From NCBI GenBank assembly GCA_004356105.1, contig SMYC01000225.1, positions 1-37,319 on the forward strand: 37,319 nucleotides of DNA. Direction: 5' to 3'. Below are positions 29,803 to 37,319 of this stretch, piece after piece. Under the pieces are notes generated by a model. It ran no database searches, was not told where the DNA came from, and saw nothing but the letters and a program-made list of their open reading frames with translations. The position numbers and the translations under genes are program-made. Positions within the stretch are counted from its first letter, which is position 1; each line of letters opens with the position of its first letter. The DNA is from Acidobacteriota bacterium. GTDB taxonomy: Bacteria; Acidobacteriota; Vicinamibacteria; Marinacidobacterales; SMYC01.

Positions 29803-32382
29803 CGCGTATTTTGTGGCGCGGAAAACAGCGTAGGAGTTGCCCGCGACGAAATGTGGATGTGAACCGTCGGGATTACGCACGTTGCCGGAATAGGGGCTCC
29901 AGTACTCCCAAACGATCTTGCCCGCAGGAGTGACCTCCATGAAGCGTCCTTGCGCGCCCGAGCAGATCATGGTGTTCCCGTTCGCCAGCCGATGCGCGCC
30001 GGAGATGAAGTCCGAATAAAAGGACGTCTTGTCGGGAGCTTCGTAGGTCCATGTCGGCTCGGCGGGTCCCCAAGGGCCACTCGCCGGAAAGACGTAGCGC
30101 CCTTCGCTGTCTATCGGCGGCGCAATCTCGACGACGGCCGAGTAGTTGCCTTCCGGGCTGCTCGGGTCGTTGTTGAAGACGAGCAAGTGTCCGCCGCCCG
30201 GCCAGCTCTCGGGAATCCAGCGGACGTCGTGCTGTCCGAATAATTGCCGCGCCGACTCGTCGCCACGGCCATAAGTCTTCGGGTTACCCCAGCGATACAA
30301 GAGATCGCCTCCCTTACTGAAGCGTCCACCCGAGTGCCCCGCGGCTTCCTCCGTCGTGGTGCTGTGGTCGAGGATCCAGATCTCGTGGAACCGCGGTGTG
30401 CTCAAAGCGATTTGGTCGAGCGCCGCGTTATAGGCGATTGCGTTGGTATGAAGATAATCGGAGAGCAAGTCCTGGGAGTTCGTATCGGCGGCCATGTAGC
30501 CGAGAGCCTTGAGCCGTTCGAGCTCCTCCGCAGGAAACTCCGTGCGCTCGCCATCGCCGTGGAGGTTGATGAGCTCCGGATGTTCGCTCGGGTCACCATA
30601 GCCATCCAAATTGGAATCGTGGTCTTGAACGAGGTGGTCCCATGCATGCCACTCCCACACGATGCGGGCTCCATCCGGCCGTACAGGCTCGAGCTCGAGC
30701 AGCATATCGGGCCAAAGCCCCGCCTCAGGTATCGCGTCTGGCCGGCGACCGACGCGAAGAACTTCCGCGGGGGATTTCCTCTCCCAAGCGATGGCGAGGA
30801 CGTTTCCGTTCGGAAGCGGTTCGATGTCGTGATGCATGAGGCGCTGTTCGTTGGCGAGCTTGAAGTCCCAGACGAGCTCGCCGTCCCACGTGAATTCTTG
30901 AATGCGGCCGCCATGCCCTCCGATGGAGAACACGGGTACTTCGGGCTCGCGGCCCGCACGTAGAAGATGGCCGTTATCCAGCAAGTAGACACTGACCCCG
31001 GGGGCGTAGTCGCTCTCCCATGTGTGCACGACCTGGCCGTCGTTGTCGATGAGATAAGTGACGCCCGAAAGGAGCGGCGAGAAGAGAACGTAGCCGGCGG
31101 AAACGGACGGTTCCTTGATGAGAAGGCCTCGAGGCGGCTCGTCGGCAATATCTTCCGTCGTTTCAGTCGCCGAGGATGCCGTGTTGGAGGACGGCGGCAA
31201 GTTTCCGAGCGGAACGGACATGATGTTCCACGTGAACCGACTGAGATCGTCCTCGAATGTCCACAACGTCTCTCGCTGCCAGCCGTCGTCAGAAAGAACG
31301 TAACGCCTCAGCTCGCCCTGATCGTCGCTCGCGACGTAAAGCTCGTCGCGACCGTCCTCGTCCAAATCGAGAAGAATGGAGGCGTGCTCGAAACCCGAGG
31401 AGTCCGCATCGATGAGCTCCTTTTTCCACATGCCCTCGCGCGGCCGCAAAAGCCAGAGGCCGGCTTTGTACGTCGCCGCCACCATTTCCTTCTTACCGTC
31501 GCCATCCACGTCACCCACGGTGAGAAAACGACACAGCTTGTCGTCGAGGGTGGCCACGATATTGGCCGCGGTTGGATCCGTGTCATGATCGTATCGGCGA
31601 ATCTCCACCTTCCCCCCGGAGATCGCTTCCACGGACACGTAGAGCTCGTCGCGCCCGTCGCCATCGAGGTCGTCGACGAGGATCTCCTTGGCGTGGCGGT
31701 CTCCGAGGTCGACGACATCCACGCGGCCTTCGCCGGACGCGGGGACGTAGCGTGCGACTTTGCCGGGCTGCGGTGTTCCATCCACTTTGTTGGGTGCGGT
31801 GGGCGTGGCGTAGATCTCGAGAATACCGTCGCCGTTCAAATCCCCGAGCTCGATCTCGTGGACGACAGTCTCGGGCGTACGGTCGAGCTCCTCGACGGAA
31901 AAACCACCCTCGCCGTCTGGCCGCAAAACCGCGACCACGCCTTGGTCGTGCGTTGCGACGACAATGGCCTGGGAGCCGTCGCCGTAGATGTCTCCGATCT
32001 CGGCGTCCCGTATCCGGCTGAACTTTCCGCCGAAATCGACGTCCCAGAGCGTGTCCAAGCTGCCATCGGCGCCCCATAGCTTCACGACCGCCCGGGTGCC
32101 GCCGAGGGTCAGCAAGCTCGATCGATAGGCCATCGCCTTGTGGAAGACATTGCTGTCCGGGTCCTCGATGAAGCGGTAGCGCCACGCTCCACCCTCGCGC
32201 GTGAGAATTCCAAGGCGCGCAGGGAGCGGGTTGGGAGAGCCGTCTGCGTTCTCGCCGAGAGCTGCCATGCTCAGAACGAGCGCCTGATCGAGGTCGGGAC
32301 CACCTCCGTCGCCGCAAGCACCTGGAAACAAAGCGACCGTGACCAGGACAACCGGAGTCCACCATTTCGCGTGTTTCTTCAT
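29725..32382 (-). CDS. VCBS/FG-GAP propeller fused to arylsulfotransferase domain, lipoprotein
   Basis: 885 aa from ATG 32382. The lipoprotein leader has VTVALFPGAC with Cys23. Residues about 30-410 carry FG-GAP/VCBS calcium repeats: DLNGDGILEIY, DLDGDGRDELYV (twice in variant form), DVDGDGKKEMVAATY. From about 430 an ASST propeller begins (GVTYLIDNDGQVVHTWESD, QEFTWDGELVWDFKLA, LMHHDIEPLPNGNVLAIAWE, YLHTNAIAYNAALDQIALST, EVTPAGKIVWEYWSPYSGN). The ASST half looks complete and has the His-rich sites of the family; sulfotransfer is possible but unproven. The frame opens 15 codons earlier, but the lipoprotein leader argues for 32382. Divergent from the BNR gene with 43 bp between. Its 3' end is duplicated at 25112. 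Confidence 0.88.
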   Translation of the reverse strand: MKKHAKWWTPVVLVTVALFPGACGDGGGPDLDQALVLSMAALGENADGSPNPLPARLGILTREGGAWRYRFIEDPDSNVFHKAMAYRSSLLTLGGTRAVVKLWGADGSLDTLWDVDFGGKFSRIRDAEIGDIYGDGSQAIVVATHDQGVVAVLRPDGEGGFSVEELDRTPETVVHEIELGDLNGDGILEIYATPTAPNKVDGTPQPGKVARYVPASGEGRVDVVDLGDRHAKEILVDDLDGDGRDELYVSVEAISGGKVEIRRYDHDTDPTAANIVATLDDKLCRFLTVGDVDGDGKKEMVAATYKAGLWLLRPREGMWKKELIDADSSGFEHASILLDLDEDGRDELYVASDDQGELRRYVLSDDGWQRETLWTFEDDLSRFTWNIMSVPLGNLPPSSNTASSATETTEDIADEPPRGLLIKEPSVSAGYVLFSPLLSGVTYLIDNDGQVVHTWESDYAPGVSVYLLDNGHLLRAGREPEVPVFSIGGHGGRIQEFTWDGELVWDFKLANEQRLMHHDIEPLPNGNVLAIAWERKSPAEVLRVGRRPDAIPEAGLWPDMLLELEPVRPDGARIVWEWHAWDHLVQDHDSNLDGYGDPSEHPELINLHGDGERTEFPAEELERLKALGYMAADTNSQDLLSDYLHTNAIAYNAALDQIALSTPRFHEIWILDHSTTTEEAAGHSGGRFSKGGDLLYRWGNPKTYGRGDESARQLFGQHDVRWIPESWPGGGHLLVFNNDPSSPEGNYSAVVEIAPPIDSEGRYVFPASGPWGPAEPTWTYEAPDKTSFYSDFISGAHRLANGNTMICSGAQGRFMEVTPAGKIVWEYWSPYSGNVRNPDGSHPHFVAGNSYAVFRATKYAPDAAALAGRDLQPLDPQPAPVAAEP

Positions 32383-32425
32383 GCGCCAGAGCATACAATA
32401 CATACCCAATTTAGGAGGCTGAGCC

Positions 32426-35400
32426 ATGAATCGAACTGTCCTGGCCCTTTCGTTTCTTTTGGTCCTATCCCTCGGAAGCGTCGCTTCCGCTCAAGACACG
32501 AGCACATTGGAGCTCGTTTTGAGCCAGCTCGAGTGGCGCAATATCGGCCCCGCCATCATGGGCGGGCGCATCGACGACTTTGCCGTTGTGGAATCGAACC
32601 CGCATATCGCGTTCGTCGCGACCGCGTCGGCCGGCATCTGGAAGACGTCGAATAACGGGGTGACGTGGAAGCCGCTCTTCGACGATCAGCCGGTCTCGAG
32701 CATCGGCAATATCGCGGTGGCCGCGTCCGACCCTTCGATCCTCTGGGCGGGAACCGGCGAGCCTGCGAATCGCCAGAGCTCGTCCTGGGGTGATGGCGTC
32801 TACAAGTCGACCGATGGCGGAGAAAGCTGGACCCACATGGGCCTCGAGAATACGCATCACATCGGCGGGGTCCACATCCATCCGCGAAACCCGGATATCG
32901 TCTATGTCGCGGCGATCGGCCATCTCTGGGGTCCCAACGAGGAGCGCGGCGTCTACAAGACGACCGATGGCGGTAAAACCTGGACGAATACGAAGTTCAT
33001 CGACGAGAACACCGGCTTCATCGATCTGGCCATGGATCCCGAGAGCCCGGACACGCTCTACGCCGCGGCTTATCAGAGGCGGCGCCGGGCCTACGGGTTC
33101 AACGGTGGCGGGCCGTCGGGCGGCCTCTACAAAACGACCGACGGCGGCGCGAGCTGGAAGAAGCTCACCGAGGGGCTTCCTAGCGGAGATATGGGGCGCA
33201 TCGGGATCGATATCTATCGCAAAGACCCGCGCATCGTCTACGCGATCATCCAGAACGAGGAGGGCGGCATCTTTCGCTCCGAGGACAAGGGCGCGAGCTG
33301 GACGCGGATGAGCGATACCAACCCCCGTCCGATGTATTACAGCACCATCCGCATCGACCCCCAAAACGACCAGCGCATCTGGGTCATGGGATCGCGGATG
33401 TTCTACTCGGAGGATGGCGGCAAGACCTTCGTCGACGATCGCGTGACGATGATTCATGGTGATTTTCACGCGATGTGGATAAATCCTGAGAACTCCAACC
33501 ACATGCTCTTGGGTTCCGATGGCGGCATCCACTATTCCTATGATCGTGGTCTGACGTGGGATTTCGTCAATACGCTCGCACTCGGCCAGTTCTACGAAGT
33601 TGGCTACGACATGGACACGCCCTACAACATTTATGGCGGGCTCCAAGACAACGGGAGCTGGGGCGGTCCCGTACGCACCCGCTACCAGCAGGGAATCACG
33701 AACGAGGATTGGTTCCGCGTCGGCGGAGGGGACGGGTTCTACACTCAGATCGACCCCAACGATCCCACGACCGTCTATGTCGAGTCCCAAAACGGAAACT
33801 TGCGGCGGCTCGACCTCGAGAGCCTAGAGACCAAGAGCATCCGGCCCGAGCCGGAGGACGGCGAAGACCGCTATCGGTTCGACTGGAACTCTCCCGTGCT
33901 GCTCTCACCGCACGACTCGACGACGATCTACTACGGCGGGAACCGTTTGTTCACGTCCAAGAATCGTGGCGACGTGTGGACGCGAAGCGTGGACCTGACG
34001 AAGAACATGGACCGCGACGAGATGCCGATCATGGGCGTGATGCCAAGCGACGAGACGCTGTCACGAAATGACGGGATCTCGAGCTACGGTCAAATCATCA
34101 CGATTAGCGAGTCACCGCTCCAAGTGGGGCTTCTTTATGTGGGGACCGACGACGGCAACCTGCAAGTCTCGCGTGACGGCGGCGAGAGCTGGACCAACGT
34201 CTTCGACGGACTCACCGGCGTTCCCGACCCGACCTATGTCAGTCGTGTGGTGGCCTCACGCTATGCCGAAGGACGCGTCTACACGACGCTCGACGGGCAC
34301 CGCAACGACGACTTCGGCACCTACGTCTTTATGAGTGACGACCACGGAGACAGCTGGCGCCGGATCACGAGCGGCATACCCGAAGGCCACACGATGAACG
34401 TGATCCGCGAGCATCCACGCAGTGAGAATTTGCTTTTTGCCGGCGGCGAGCTCGGCGCCTACGTGTCGTTCGATCGCGGCGCGATGTGGCACGAGCTTAC
34501 CGGCCCACTCCCGCGCGTGCCTGTCGACGACATCACCATCCACCCACGCGAGAACGATCTCATCCTGGCAACCCACGGACGCAGCATCTGGGTGTTAGAC
34601 GACATGACGCCTCTCGAAAAAATGAGCGAGTCCGTCATGAGCGCCGACCTCCATCTATTCGAGATCCGCGATGCGATCAGCTACCGCTCCTTTCGTCACA
34701 AGGGAAATACTGGGCACAAGATGTTCATCGCCCCCAATCCGCCCGAGGGAGCGCTCGTCTCCTATTACCTGAAAGACGAGCCGGCGAAGGAAGAAGACGG
34801 TGAAAGCGAGGTCCACATCACCGTGACCGACGCCTCCGGACACGTCGTGCGTGAGCTCGAAGGCTCGGGGCAGCGCGGGCTGAACCGCGCCAACTGGGAC
34901 CTGAGATACGACGCGCCGATACCGCCGGAACCAGGCGAGTCGACAGGCGGGTTTGGTGATCCGCCACCAGGGCCGAGGGTGCTTCCGGGGACGTACACCG
35001 TCAAAGTGACGCTAGGCGACCACGAGGCGACTCAGACGGTGAGCGTGAGCGATGACCCCAATGTTCTCGCCACATCAAGCGATCGGAGGGCCCATCTGGA
35101 CTACTTGCTGGAGCTGCGAGGCTTGATCTCGGAGATGCACGAGTCCCATCAGGTGGCGGCCGACCTCGAAGAGCAACTTGCAAGCCTCGAGACGTCGCTC
35201 GAGAAAGCGGACAGCGTGGCCCAGTCAGTGACGACGGCACTCGCCGCCGCTCAGGAGAAAGTCGTCGAGGCCGCGAGACTATTATCTCGCGATGAAGGCC
35301 GGAGTGGCTTTGGCGGGGGCGGCCCACGGCCCCTATTCCAGAGAGTGACGCGTCACATGCGCGCCGTCGACGGTTACACCGAGGCGCCGAGCGCGAAGCA

Positions 35401-35560
35401 GAAGTCACAGTTGACCGCCTGGTCGCGGGATCTGACCGAGCGCAAGAGCGCGCTCGACGCCGCCGTGAGCGGAGAAGTGGCGGAGCTCAACCGTGTGATC
35501 GAGGAGAGCGCCGTTCCCCGGATTCTGGCGAGACCGGTAGGACGCCCGACATCTCAATAA
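32426..35560 (+). CDS. Secreted BNR/sortilin-like (VPS10-type) propeller protein
   Basis: 1044 aa with signal peptide (ALSFLLVLSLGSVASAQ). Tandem BNR/Asp-box blades make two large propellers (about 35-740): WRNIGPAIMGGRIDDFAVVE, ATASAGIWKTSNNGVTWKPL, GVYKSTDGGESWTHMGL, GVYKTTDGGKTWTNTKF, GLYKTTDGGASWKKLTEGLP, IFRSEDKGASWTRM, SRDGGESWTNVFDGL. A beta-sandwich follows, then a coiled coil (about 890-960, LEEQLASLETSLEKADSVAQ). These are very common in Acidobacteria and often called glycosyl hydrolase, but no catalytic site is visible. TTAGGAGG seven bases before the ATG is a strong ribosome site. Its TAA directly abuts the convergent gene's stop. Confidence 0.93.
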   Translation: MNRTVLALSFLLVLSLGSVASAQDTSTLELVLSQLEWRNIGPAIMGGRIDDFAVVESNPHIAFVATASAGIWKTSNNGVTWKPLFDDQPVSSIGNIAVAASDPSILWAGTGEPANRQSSSWGDGVYKSTDGGESWTHMGLENTHHIGGVHIHPRNPDIVYVAAIGHLWGPNEERGVYKTTDGGKTWTNTKFIDENTGFIDLAMDPESPDTLYAAAYQRRRRAYGFNGGGPSGGLYKTTDGGASWKKLTEGLPSGDMGRIGIDIYRKDPRIVYAIIQNEEGGIFRSEDKGASWTRMSDTNPRPMYYSTIRIDPQNDQRIWVMGSRMFYSEDGGKTFVDDRVTMIHGDFHAMWINPENSNHMLLGSDGGIHYSYDRGLTWDFVNTLALGQFYEVGYDMDTPYNIYGGLQDNGSWGGPVRTRYQQGITNEDWFRVGGGDGFYTQIDPNDPTTVYVESQNGNLRRLDLESLETKSIRPEPEDGEDRYRFDWNSPVLLSPHDSTTIYYGGNRLFTSKNRGDVWTRSVDLTKNMDRDEMPIMGVMPSDETLSRNDGISSYGQIITISESPLQVGLLYVGTDDGNLQVSRDGGESWTNVFDGLTGVPDPTYVSRVVASRYAEGRVYTTLDGHRNDDFGTYVFMSDDHGDSWRRITSGIPEGHTMNVIREHPRSENLLFAGGELGAYVSFDRGAMWHELTGPLPRVPVDDITIHPRENDLILATHGRSIWVLDDMTPLEKMSESVMSADLHLFEIRDAISYRSFRHKGNTGHKMFIAPNPPEGALVSYYLKDEPAKEEDGESEVHITVTDASGHVVRELEGSGQRGLNRANWDLRYDAPIPPEPGESTGGFGDPPPGPRVLPGTYTVKVTLGDHEATQTVSVSDDPNVLATSSDRRAHLDYLLELRGLISEMHESHQVAADLEEQLASLETSLEKADSVAQSVTTALAAAQEKVVEAARLLSRDEGRSGFGGGGPRPLFQRVTRHMRAVDGYTEAPSAKQKSQLTAWSRDLTERKSALDAAVSGEVAELNRVIEESAVPRILARPVGRPTSQ

Positions 35561-37201
35561 TCAAAAAGGAGACGTGAGCTCGGCGATGAGCTCGGCGACT
35601 TCGGAGTCGTTTGGTCGGTGTTGTTGAGCTTTTCGAAACGCTTCGAGAGCCCGCGCCCGATCTCCCAGCTGGGCGTGCGCCCGACCCAGGACTAGCTGGA
35701 CGTAGAAACGGTCACGGTTCTCCTCGGGCAGCGCGATCAGAATCTGTCGCGCTTCTCGGGCGTCACCGTTTTTGAGATGAGCCCAGGCGAGAGTGATGCG
35801 GTAAGACGGATTGTCGGGATACGCTGCGGACACCTCCCGAGCGATGTCGAGGGCCTTTTCGGTCTCGAGCCCTAGGCGCAAGCATTCCCACGCGTACTGG
35901 TTCAGGAGTTGCAGGCGAGACGAAACCCCGCTTACGGCGAATCGCTCGAGCTCCTCCACGTAGAGCGTGTACAATTTTGTGGCTCTGTTTTCGTCCCCGA
36001 GAGCCTCATAGCATTCAGCCGCCTCGCGGCGCCAGACCAATGGGAGCTTGCGCTTGGAATTGAAAACACCAATCTTCTCGTAGAGCTCCGCCGCTTCCTG
36101 GTAACGCCTTTGTCGCTTACGGACATCCGCCAGGTGCCGCTTCAAGCCGTCTCCGTTCGGCGAAACCTCGGCAGCCGCTTCGACGTAGACGTCCAGCTCA
36201 GCGTCGCCCGACTTCATGGGAAGCTCCACTTTCCCTCGCGCGTACACGGCATAGAAGCGCTCCTTTTCTCCCCTTTTTTCGATGAGGAGCGCCGCCTGGT
36301 GTCCACCCGCGTAATCTTCGAACATGCCGGTATCGATCAGAATCGCGGCCCCGTCGAATCGCGGCTCGATGAGACCGTAGGTGACCGTATGCGCCATGAC
36401 CATCGTGCGAACACCGAGCGCGGCCAGCACGCTGCGCAGCTCGTCCCGAACGCCCTCCACCCACGAATCGGGAATCTGGTCGGAAAAGCGCCGCGACATC
36501 AGCGGCCCTTCGTCGCTCAACGAGAAGCTTTCGGGCCAGTTCTCTGTGTCTAAATCGGCGCGCACGCGGCGATTGATCTCGGCAAGTCCGAGTCCCACTA
36601 TCTCTGGAGTCACGCCACCATGGACGAAAAGGAGATCCCCAATCCGGACGACCGCGTTGTTCCTCCGGAGCCATTGCCCATATACGCCCTCGGCGCTGTA
36701 CGCTTCGCGGTGAGCGAGCAACCCCCGGGGAAGGTTCTTGACGTCTCGAAACCTTCTCAGGGCGTGATCGCGCGCGCCGTCGAAAGCCTTCACTTCAGCT
36801 TCGGAGACATAACCGAGGGCTCCCACCACGTTGTAGAACTCGTGGTTTCCGATGAGGGCATGAACCTTTCCGCCGGCGGCCTCCGCCTGAGGCTCGAGCT
36901 TCATGAGGAGATCGAGCACCTTGCGAGAGTCAGGGCCCCGGTCGACCACGTCGCCCGTCTGCACTAAATGCGTCTCGCCGCCGATCCAGTCGAGCTCATC
37001 GTCGACGAGCCCCGTCGCTTTCAAGTTTGCGACGAAGATGTCGAAGGCTCCGTGAACGTCGCCAATGGCCACGATACGGTCGACGGCTTCGAACTCGGAG
37101 CGGATGGGTTGCGCGTCTGGGACTGCCGGCCCGGAAACGAAGAGGAGTGCGGCAAGGATCGCCTGTCCCGCGCTGATAGAACCATACCGTTGAAAGAACA
37201 T
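35561..37201 (-). CDS. Exported metallophosphoesterase with TPR tail
   Basis: 546 aa with signal peptide (ILAALLFVSGPAVPDAQ). Calcineurin-like metallophosphoesterase core: AIGDVHGAFD (GDxHG), VQTGDVVDRGPDS (GDxxDRG), ALIGNHEFYN (GNHE), then LLFVHGGVTPE and VMAHTV for the last His ligands. This order is that of Shelph-type bacterial PPP phosphatases. It should dephosphorylate proteins or small phosphoesters in the periplasm. Residues about 360-546 form TPR-like helices (RRYQEAAELYEKIGVF, YRITLAWAHLKNGDAREARQ, VLGRAHAQLGDRARALEAFR) for protein binding. A kinase gene follows divergently; a functional kinase/phosphatase pairing is only conjecture. No clear Shine-Dalgarno before ATG 37201. Confidence 0.92.
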   Translation of the reverse strand: MFFQRYGSISAGQAILAALLFVSGPAVPDAQPIRSEFEAVDRIVAIGDVHGAFDIFVANLKATGLVDDELDWIGGETHLVQTGDVVDRGPDSRKVLDLLMKLEPQAEAAGGKVHALIGNHEFYNVVGALGYVSEAEVKAFDGARDHALRRFRDVKNLPRGLLAHREAYSAEGVYGQWLRRNNAVVRIGDLLFVHGGVTPEIVGLGLAEINRRVRADLDTENWPESFSLSDEGPLMSRRFSDQIPDSWVEGVRDELRSVLAALGVRTMVMAHTVTYGLIEPRFDGAAILIDTGMFEDYAGGHQAALLIEKRGEKERFYAVYARGKVELPMKSGDAELDVYVEAAAEVSPNGDGLKRHLADVRKRQRRYQEAAELYEKIGVFNSKRKLPLVWRREAAECYEALGDENRATKLYTLYVEELERFAVSGVSSRLQLLNQYAWECLRLGLETEKALDIAREVSAAYPDNPSYRITLAWAHLKNGDAREARQILIALPEENRDRFYVQLVLGRAHAQLGDRARALEAFRKAQQHRPNDSEVAELIAELTSPF

Positions 37202-37239
37202 GGTTCAGTGCCTACAGCGAATTCTACCATCCCGTACGG

Positions 37240-37268
37240 TTGAATCTCGACATTCGAACCGGTAGAGT
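37240..37268 (+). promoter_or_regulatory. Leaderless promoter of the right-edge kinase
   Basis: TTGAAT (37240-37245), 17 bp, TAGAGT (37263-37268), six bases, ATG 37275. No Shine-Dalgarno. Matches the promoter layout of the kinase at 1215 and of the dead kinase. Confidence 0.6.
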
Positions 37269-37274
37269 TCGTCG

Positions 37275-37319
37275 ATGGCCCTCAGCGCGGGCACACGCCT
37301 TGGCACCTACGAGATCCTC
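37275..37319 (+). CDS. Ser/Thr protein kinase, first 15 codons (runs off right edge)
   Basis: MALSAGTRLGTYEIL is the standard opening of acidobacterial PknB-type kinases (compare GKRLGPYEILAAIGAGG at 1215 and SGTRLGPYKILSPIG in the pseudogene). Only the lead-in to the glycine loop is inside the window, so domain content cannot be judged. Confidence 0.85.
   Translation, partial: MALSAGTRLGTYEIL

Noticed and set aside
30967..32079. 370-codon plus-strand frame
   Set aside because: Antisense to the VCBS-ASST gene; no recognisable domain.

Overview
The window looks like a chromosomal segment of an Acidobacteriota member, probably of the Vicinamibacteria or Thermoanaerobaculia type. This is an inference. 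It rests on Ser/Thr kinases of the 'kinase - single membrane helix - TolB/PD40 propeller' type, many secreted beta-propeller proteins (BNR/sortilin, PQQ, LVIVD, VCBS, arylsulfotransferase), a DUF4388 protein, and a high-GC base composition. I saw no rRNA, tRNA, CRISPR array, transposase or integrase.

Layout. 1-584: start of an HNH-endonuclease-type gene running off the left edge (minus). 1215-3896: transmembrane Ser/Thr kinase. 3990-4674: ParE/Phd-type toxin-antitoxin pair with a near-consensus promoter. 4784-7962: NTF2-like secreted protein, YcaQ-type DNA glycosylase, and a divergent ArsR-type regulator coupled to a damaged SRPBCC gene. 7880-12006: secreted metalloprotease and ThuA-like protein (minus), divergent from a PHP/DUF3604 lipoprotein. 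12034-13918: a graveyard holding a Coq4-like gene with an amber stop, a collapsed Ser/Thr kinase that keeps its promoter, and a frameshifted small gene, with one intact hypothetical among them. 13941-15985: DUF4143 ATPase behind two tandem palindromes, then a VapBC module followed by an orphan copy of the ATPase 3' end. 16154-19813: DUF4388/TPR protein and a minus-strand operon (TenA-like, YdjM-like membrane hydrolase, small membrane protein). 19905-25101: Asp-box propeller, PQQ + LVIVD operon, arylsulfotransferase. 25112-29802: a 4.5 kb island bounded by identical 78-bp repeats. It carries a secreted repeat protein, a membrane protein, an M48-like metalloprotease and a Phd/PIN pair that is itself flanked by a second pair of direct repeats. 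29725-37319: a VCBS-arylsulfotransferase fusion lipoprotein, a 1044-aa BNR protein, a metallophosphoesterase-TPR protein and the first codons of another Ser/Thr kinase.

Most intact genes suggest an envelope-oriented lifestyle: signal-transducing kinases plus exported propellers, metallohydrolases and proteases. On top of this sit three toxin-antitoxin pairs. Two observations stand out. (1) Two cargo modules, each containing a TA pair, sit just after an intact gene, and the same 58-bp or 78-bp gene end, stop codon included, is repeated on the far side. This is the geometry of integration into a gene 3' end, but no recombinase is visible. (2) All three kinase starts, including the dead one, share the arrangement TTGAWT - 17/18 bp - TANANT - 6 to 9 bp - start codon with no Shine-Dalgarno. 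This points to leaderless or near-leaderless transcripts.
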